In this document: piece by piece, positions 4,246 to 7,999 of the stretch | Layout of the letters: each line of letters begins with the position of its first letter | Position numbering within the stretch: position 1 is the first letter of the stretch | Assembly (NCBI GenBank): GCA_003567135.1 | Contig: PXAI01000218.1 | Location: forward strand, 1 to 7,999 | Direction of reading: 5' to 3' | Length of the DNA: 7,999 nt | Origin: Balneolia bacterium | GTDB taxonomy: Bacteria > Bacteroidota > Rhodothermia > Balneolales > Cyclonatronaceae | Translations under genes and position numbers: made by a program | The notes under the pieces: model-generated | The model's input: the letters and a program-made list of their open reading frames with translations, nothing else | Database searches by the model: none | Told to the model about the DNA's origin: nothing

Positions 4246-6057
4246 ATGTCTGACCAATACAAAGCGCTCACAAGGAAGTACAGGCCGTTTACTTTCGACG
4301 ACATCGTATCCCAGCAGCACGTAAGCAGTACGCTGAAGAATGCCATTGAAGCCAACCGCCTGAACCATGCGTATTTGTTCTGCGGTCCGCGCGGAGTGGG
4401 CAAAACCACTATGGCCAGGGTACTGGCGCGTACGCTCAACGAAGTGGCCAGCGATGTGGACGGGGAAGCGCTCAATCAGACACTGAATATTATCGAGGTC
4501 GATGCCGCCTCAAACAATAAGGTGGAAGACGCCCACCGAATCCGGGAAGCCGTACGAATTCCGCCGCAAACGGGCCGCTACAAGATTTTTATTATCGATG
4601 AAGTGCACATGCTCACCAAGCAGGCATTTAATGCCCTGCTGAAAACGCTTGAGGAGCCGCCTGCCTACGTAATATTTATTTTTGCCACTACCGAGCCGCA
4701 CAAGGTTCTGCCGACTATCCTCTCCCGCGTTCAGCGGTTCGATTTTAAGCCGATTTCGGTACCGGAAATTGTAGAGCGTCTTAATACCATTTGCAGTAAC
4801 GAATCTATTACGATAGATGAAGAATCCCTGCACATGATTGCCCGGAAAGCCGAAGGTGCATTGCGTGATGCTCTCGGACTCCTCGATCAGGTTGTAGCAC
4901 TTTGCGGCACAGATATCCACTATGAAGCGCTGATGAAAGCGTTTAACGCAGTTAGTCTCGACCGGCTTTTTGAGCTAACCGAGCATATCCGGGAAACAGA
5001 TTCGGCCGCGGGAATAAAGCTGGTTTCCGATTTGCTGCAGGAAGGTCACGACATTCAGGAATTTTTGATGTCGCTCACCGAGCATTTGCGAAACCTTCTC
5101 ATGGCCCGAGATAAACGAAATATGTACGCCATTGAGACGAGCAAGGAAGTTAAGGTGAAGCTGCACGAGGCGGCTCAGCATTTTTCCGAAGAAGATCTTA
5201 TGCGGATGCTGCACGTGGTTCATGAGGCTCAGTTCAGAATTCGTGATGCGCATCAGCCCAGAATACTGCTGGAAATAACGGTGCTCAAACTCGTTAAGAT
5301 GACGCGCACAGCCGGGCTTGCGGAGCTTCTTGCCAAAATCGATGAATTGAAGCACCATTCATCCGGAAACTCAGATCCCGGCGGCGGTTCAACAACGCGA
5401 CCAGCACAAACACAGGGAGCGCCGGCGGCATCACCTGAAAAAAAAAATCCTGAAAAACAGGTAAAGCCGGAACCCAAAAGTGAAAGTGCTCCGGCGTATG
5501 TAAGGCCCGGCCTTCGTCCGGTGGTGTCGAGAAAGCCGGGAAAAACAGCCCGCGCCCAGGTAAATGCAAGCAGCAACGGAGCGGCATCACCTCAAAAAAA
5601 AGGGGCACAGCAGTCGCAGAAGCCGGTCGGGACGGACGAGCAAAACATGGTGGAAGACGATCCGCTGCAGTCTCAGTCAGATAGCGACAAGCAGCTGTAT
5701 CTGCATCAGGTTACCGGAGTTTGGGAAAAATTTGTGAAGGAACTTGGCCCGCCAGTGCCGGTTCGTGTTAAAATGTGTCTCGACAGCGTGAAGCCGGTTG
5801 ACCTGAAAGGCCGCGAGCTTGTACTCGAAAGCAGAGATCATTTTGTGGCTCAGCTGATTGAGGAAAATCAGCAGCATCTGAGTGTTTCACTCGAGCCCTA
5901 TATCGGGGCCATGCTAAAAATTCGCTGTGTTGTTAAGATCGGTGAGGACCAGCAGAATCAGGCCGAAGACCCTTATACGCGTTTTCGCAAGCTTCAGGAA
6001 AAAGACCCGCGGATTAAAACAATTGTTGATGTTTTTGGCGCCGAGCTGGAATGGTAA
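4246..6057 (+). CDS. dnaX: DNA polymerase III subunit tau (and probably gamma)
   Basis: A 603-residue clamp-loader ATPase. It couples beta-clamp loading to the replicase at the fork. The AAA+ core is clear: KYRPFTFDDIVSQQHV (11-26), Walker A GPRGVGKT (47-54), DEVHML Walker B (118-123), sensor 1 ATT (147-149), arginine-finger SRV (160-162) and sensor 2 GALRDAL (204-210). The collar domain covers about 225-370, then a Pro/Lys/Gln-rich linker (about 375-475) and the tau-specific C-terminal domain (about 480-603). Oddities: the four-cysteine zinc module expected at about 65-85 is missing, and the linker carries a run of ten A residues (codons 398-401) and another of eight (codons 450-452), candidate slippage sites for making gamma. 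The ATG has no Shine-Dalgarno, as is common in Bacteroidota. It is the first gene of the dnaX-ebfC-recR block. Confidence 0.97.
   Translation: MSDQYKALTRKYRPFTFDDIVSQQHVSSTLKNAIEANRLNHAYLFCGPRGVGKTTMARVLARTLNEVASDVDGEALNQTLNIIEVDAASNNKVEDAHRIREAVRIPPQTGRYKIFIIDEVHMLTKQAFNALLKTLEEPPAYVIFIFATTEPHKVLPTILSRVQRFDFKPISVPEIVERLNTICSNESITIDEESLHMIARKAEGALRDALGLLDQVVALCGTDIHYEALMKAFNAVSLDRLFELTEHIRETDSAAGIKLVSDLLQEGHDIQEFLMSLTEHLRNLLMARDKRNMYAIETSKEVKVKLHEAAQHFSEEDLMRMLHVVHEAQFRIRDAHQPRILLEITVLKLVKMTRTAGLAELLAKIDELKHHSSGNSDPGGGSTTRPAQTQGAPAASPEKKNPEKQVKPEPKSESAPAYVRPGLRPVVSRKPGKTARAQVNASSNGAASPQKKGAQQSQKPVGTDEQNMVEDDPLQSQSDSDKQLYLHQVTGVWEKFVKELGPPVPVRVKMCLDSVKPVDLKGRELVLESRDHFVAQLIEENQQHLSVSLEPYIGAMLKIRCVVKIGEDQQNQAEDPYTRFRKLQEKDPRIKTIVDVFGAELEW
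5425..5453 (+). promoter_or_regulatory. Candidate slippage/frameshift site in dnaX (ten A run)
   Basis: GCGGCATCACCT is followed by G and ten A residues (5438-5447), read in frame as GAA AAA AAA AAT. One inserted A, or a ribosomal -1 shift, leads to AAA TCC TGA with the stop at 5451-5453. One lost A, or a +1 shift, leads to TAA at 5462-5464. Products would be about 402 or 405 residues, ending just after the collar domain, like gamma of E. coli or Thermus. AGGGAG lies at 5414-5419, about 19 bases upstream. Confidence 0.55.
5581..5605 (+). repeat. Second copy of the linker motif with a run of eight A residues
   Basis: GCGGCATCACCT (5581-5592) repeats exactly the 12 bases at 5425-5436 and is again followed by one base and a poly-A run (eight A, 5594-5601), then GGGG. 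The encoded peptides AASPEKK and AASPQKK show the duplication at protein level. A -1 shift here would meet TAG only after about 27 codons, so it is a weaker candidate than the first site. Confidence 0.6.
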
Positions 6058-6129
6058 CTGCACGCGCAGTGAAATGATAACCCGCCGGTACCCGTTACCC
6101 GCACAGGAATTAATTTTCAACCTAAAAGC

Positions 6130-6136
6130 AGAAGGA
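6130..6136 (+). promoter_or_regulatory. Shine-Dalgarno of ebfC
   Basis: AGAAGGA lies seven bases before the ATG at 6144. It decides this start over the in-frame ATG four codons later, and stands out because most genes in the window lack such a site. Confidence 0.6.
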
Positions 6137-6143
6137 TAATACA

Positions 6144-6485
6144 ATGGATAACAATATGGCCGATTTGTTCGGCAAAGTTAACGAAATGCAGCAGCGCATG
6201 AAGGAAGCCCAGGAAAGCCTCGGGCAGCTGGAAGTAAGCGCTGAAGCTGGCGGCGGCATGGTAAAAGTAACCGCCAACGGGAAAAAGGAAATCACGGCAA
6301 TTAAGCTGGAAAAAGATATCATCGATCCGGAAGATCCGGATATGCTCGAGGACCTCATTATTGCGGGCGTAAATAAAGCACTACAGGCGGCCGAGCATGC
6401 ATCAAAGGAAAAGATGCAGGAAGTTACGCGCGGTATGCTGCCGGGCGGAATTCCGGGTATGGATATGAGCAAATTTGGCCTTTAA
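6144..6485 (+). CDS. ebfC: YbaB/EbfC nucleoid-associated protein
   Basis: A 113-residue member of the YbaB/EbfC family of small dimeric DNA-binding proteins. The N-terminal helix carries FGKVNEMQQRMKEAQESLGQLEV (9-31), followed by the strand region SAEAGGGMVKVTANGKKEITAIKLEKDII (32-60), then DPEDPDMLEDLIIAGVNKALQAAEHASKEKMQEVT (61-95) and a Gly/Met-rich tail PGGIPGMDM (100-108), all typical. The family binds DNA with little specificity and shapes the nucleoid; it lies between dnaX and recR in many bacteria. Here it starts 86 bases after dnaX and ends 21 bases before recR. The gap before it contains a small dyad (ACTGC-ACGC-GCAGT, 6057-6070) without a U-tract, so read-through from dnaX is expected. 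Length is normal and nothing is missing. Confidence 0.95.
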   Translation: MDNNMADLFGKVNEMQQRMKEAQESLGQLEVSAEAGGGMVKVTANGKKEITAIKLEKDIIDPEDPDMLEDLIIAGVNKALQAAEHASKEKMQEVTRGMLPGGIPGMDMSKFGL

Positions 6486-6506
6486 GCCGTTGTTTTATCC
6501 TTTCTG

Positions 6507-7115
6507 ATGCAGATAACTTCCGAAACTCTCGAACGGGCAGTTGAGCAGCTGGCCCGGCTGCCCGGGGTAGGTCGCAAGTCAGCTCAGCGTTTGGCCATGC
6601 ACCTTCTGAAACAGGAGAAGGAGCAGGTTCAGGCTCTGGCGCAGTCCCTAAGCGACCTGAAAGAAAAAATACTCTACTGTTCGGTTTGCTATGCCGTAAC
6701 CGATCAGGATCCCTGCCCGATTTGCAGCTCCGCCAAACGGCGGAAAAATGTGATCTGCGTGGTGGAGGATATCCGCGATGTGTACGTGATTGAGAAAACC
6801 AATGAGTTCCGCGGTACCTACCACGTACTTGGTGGCGTGATATCTCCGCTTGACGATATCGGACCCGATGATATCCGGATTAAAGAACTTGTGAGGCGTA
6901 TCAGCGAAGAAAAAGAGGAAAAGGTTGATGAAGTGATTCTCGCCCTTAATCCCGATGCAGAGGGCGAAGCCACTTCGTTCTACATCAACAAAATGCTGAA
7001 ACCGTTCGGAGTCTCGATAACGCGGATTGCCCACGGAATTCCAATGGGTACCGAACTTGAATTTATTGATGAGGCCACGCTCAGCAAGGCATTCGCAGGC
7101 AGAAATGCATTTTAA
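6507..7115 (+). CDS. recR: Recombination mediator protein RecR
   Basis: A 202-residue RecR, complete and of usual length. It works with RecO (and RecF) to load RecA on single-stranded gaps. Domains in order: helix-hairpin-helix with LARLPGVGRKSAQRLAMHLL (15-34); C4 zinc module C58-x2-C61 and C70-x2-C73 (CSVC and CPIC); Toprim domain from about 81, with the glutamate in CVVED (84-88) and the NPDAEGEAT motif (148-156); and the C-terminal HGIPMGTELEFIDEATLSKAFAGR (176-199), the conserved Walker-B-like tail that mediates ring assembly. The ATG follows ebfC by 21 bases without a clear Shine-Dalgarno; co-transcription with dnaX-ebfC is likely. Confidence 0.97.
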   Translation: MQITSETLERAVEQLARLPGVGRKSAQRLAMHLLKQEKEQVQALAQSLSDLKEKILYCSVCYAVTDQDPCPICSSAKRRKNVICVVEDIRDVYVIEKTNEFRGTYHVLGGVISPLDDIGPDDIRIKELVRRISEEKEEKVDEVILALNPDAEGEATSFYINKMLKPFGVSITRIAHGIPMGTELEFIDEATLSKAFAGRNAF

Positions 7116-7133
7116 AAAACGGGAAACTAACTC

Positions 7134-7140
7134 AGGGGAG
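7134..7140 (+). promoter_or_regulatory. Shine-Dalgarno that selects a GTG start
   Basis: AGGGGAG lies five bases before the GTG at 7146. The overlapping ATG at 7144 would run straight into TGA, so the GTG is the real start of the next gene. Confidence 0.6.
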
Positions 7141-7145
7141 CGCAT

Positions 7146-7418
7146 GTGATTTACATCTTCGGAGCGCTGATGTTCTGGCTGTTTCTGCTGCTTACATCAA
7201 AAAGAAAACTCCTTTCGCGGGCCGAGCGCAGAAAGCGCAGAATCGAGCTGATTGAGTACGCCGGTGCCGCTGCAATTTGCGCAATAATGGCGGAAGCCCT
7301 GATTAAGGGTGATGGTGAAGCCGGAATCTATCCCTGGATTGTAATTGCCGCGGTAACCGGATTTTATGCATACCGCATCATAAAAATCCGCATCAGAGCT
7401 AAGCAGAAAAGCGCTTGA
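7146..7418 (+). CDS. Small membrane protein of unknown function
   Basis: A 90-residue protein with a GTG start supported by AGGGGAG five bases upstream. Hydrophobic segments lie at about 2-18 (IYIFGALMFWLFLLLTS), 37-53 (EYAGAAAICAIMAEALI) and 60-78 (IYPWIVIAAVTGFYAYRII). A very basic stretch (19-33, with KRKLLSRAERRKRR) lies between the first two, and the tail is basic (RIRAKQKSA), so by the positive-inside rule both loops should face the cytoplasm. It begins 30 bases after recR on the same strand and is followed by an intrinsic terminator, so it is probably the last gene of the dnaX-ebfC-recR transcript. I recognise no family. A link to DNA repair is not implied by position alone. Confidence 0.7.
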   Translation: MIYIFGALMFWLFLLLTSKRKLLSRAERRKRRIELIEYAGAAAICAIMAEALIKGDGEAGIYPWIVIAAVTGFYAYRIIKIRIRAKQKSA

Positions 7419-7457
7419 TGGGGTCCTGGAAATGAAGCTTGCAAAACCCCGAAAAAT

Positions 7458-7493
7458 ATCTGAATATGCGAAGTGCAAAATTTCAGATTTTTT
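7458..7493 (+). terminator. Intrinsic terminator after the recR transcript
   Basis: ATCTGAA (7458-7464) pairs with TTCAGAT (7482-7488) around a 17-base loop, directly followed by a run of T to 7493. It lies between the small membrane protein and the MFS gene. A second possible stem, GGGGT (7420-7424) with ACCCC (7446-7450), precedes it. The AT-rich stem makes its strength uncertain. Confidence 0.55.
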
Positions 7494-7532
7494 GTGAAGA
7501 GTTCATTCAAACAAACATAACATTCCGGGGCT

Positions 7533-7999
7533 ATGAAGGATATAAACGGGGATGATCAGGCCACGCCGTACAGGTTAGCGCGTATTCTTTTTTTGTCGCT
7601 TACCGCGGCACTTGGCGGTTTTTTATTCGGGTTCGACAGCGGAGTTATCAACGGTACGGTTGATGCCCTGCAAACCACCTTCGATTCCGATGCGGTCGGT
7701 ACAGGGTTTAACGTTGCCTCTATGTTGCTTGGCTGCGCGGTGGGTGCTTTTTTTGCCGGAACCCTGGCAGACAAGCTGGGGCGAAAACCGGTGCTTATTA
7801 TCACTGCTGTTGCGTTTATAATCAGCGCCTGGGGATCCGGAATTGCTGCAAGCTCCGGCCAGTTTGTGTTCTTCAGAATTCTGGGCGGTATGGCCGTTGG
7901 TGCGGCGAGTATCCTCACCCCGGCATATATCAGCGAAATAGCTCCGGAGTCGATACGGGGACGCCTTGCAAGCCTTCAGCAGCTGATGATTGTACTCGG
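7533..7999 (+). CDS. Sugar-porter MFS transporter, N-terminal part (cut by window end)
   Basis: The first 155 codons of a major facilitator superfamily transporter of the sugar porter family (xylose/arabinose/glucose-proton symporter type), in the inner membrane. Visible hallmarks: TM1 from about 17-37 ending in GGFLFGFDSGVINGT (28-42); TM2 about 59-76; the loop 2-3 motif ADKLGRKP (79-86), the family RxGRR-like signature; TM3 about 87-106; TM4 from about 112; and the sugar transport signature R115-ILGGMAVGAASILTPAYISE then IAPESIRGRL to R144. The substrate cannot be told from this half. The ATG has no Shine-Dalgarno. The gene follows a terminator, so it should have its own promoter in 7494-7532; TTGTGA (7492-7497) and TAACAT (7518-7523) are weak candidates. 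The frame runs on beyond 7999. Confidence 0.93.
   Translation, partial: MKDINGDDQATPYRLARILFLSLTAALGGFLFGFDSGVINGTVDALQTTFDSDAVGTGFNVASMLLGCAVGAFFAGTLADKLGRKPVLIITAVAFIISAWGSGIAASSGQFVFFRILGGMAVGAASILTPAYISEIAPESIRGRLASLQQLMIVL

Noticed and set aside
5601..5686. The second poly-A run as the main gamma site
   Set aside because: The shifted frames stay open for about 27 codons or more, unlike the first run where both stop almost at once.
6057..6070. Hairpin ACTGC-ACGC-GCAGT after dnaX as a terminator
   Set aside because: Five pairs, no U-tract, and ebfC follows closely with its own Shine-Dalgarno; read-through is likelier.
6648..7145. 165-codon minus-strand ORF
   Set aside because: Antisense to recR, which is certain from its zinc and Toprim motifs.

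Overview
The window looks like chromosome from a member of the Bacteroidota/Rhodothermota/Balneolota side of the tree. This is an inference from protein style, the near absence of Shine-Dalgarno sequences, an ECF sigma factor paired with a TPR-type membrane partner, and the dnaX-ebfC-recR core block. I cannot name a genus from sequence alone.

Two zones differ visibly. The left part (about 1-2380) is AT-rich. It holds two toxin-antitoxin modules, both on the minus strand: a higBA-type pair at 289-933, in which the toxin carries an in-frame TGA at codon 6 while the antitoxin is intact, and an apparently intact phd/parE-type pair at 1068-1657. A 91-base imperfect palindrome at 983-1073 lies between them. 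It starts on the toxin stop codon and is laid out like an integron attC site, so the pairs may be captured gene cassettes. No integrase is present in the window.

The next block on the minus strand is a likely operon read right to left: an ECF-type sigma factor (3431-3979, GTG start), a short ORF in the gap (3250-3348, overlapping the next start by 4 bases), a single-pass membrane protein with an acidic cytosolic N-terminus and C-terminal TPR-like repeats (2384-3253, probable anti-sigma or sensor partner), and a small membrane protein of unknown function (1833-2360). A perfect 9-bp inverted repeat sits in the gap after the sigma gene.

The right half is on the plus strand and is core genome: dnaX (clamp-loader tau), ebfC/ybaB (nucleoid-associated protein), recR (recombination mediator), a small membrane protein, an intrinsic terminator, and the start of a sugar-porter MFS transporter cut by the window end. 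The dnaX-ebfC-recR grouping couples replication and gap repair and is widely conserved.

The most interesting point is in dnaX. Its proline/lysine-rich linker contains a run of ten A residues at codons 398-401. A -1 shift there meets TGA after two codons and a +1 shift meets TAA after five, which would yield a gamma-like short subunit of about 402-405 residues. A second, related poly-A site lies 156 bases downstream. The same protein has lost the four-cysteine zinc module normally found after Walker A.
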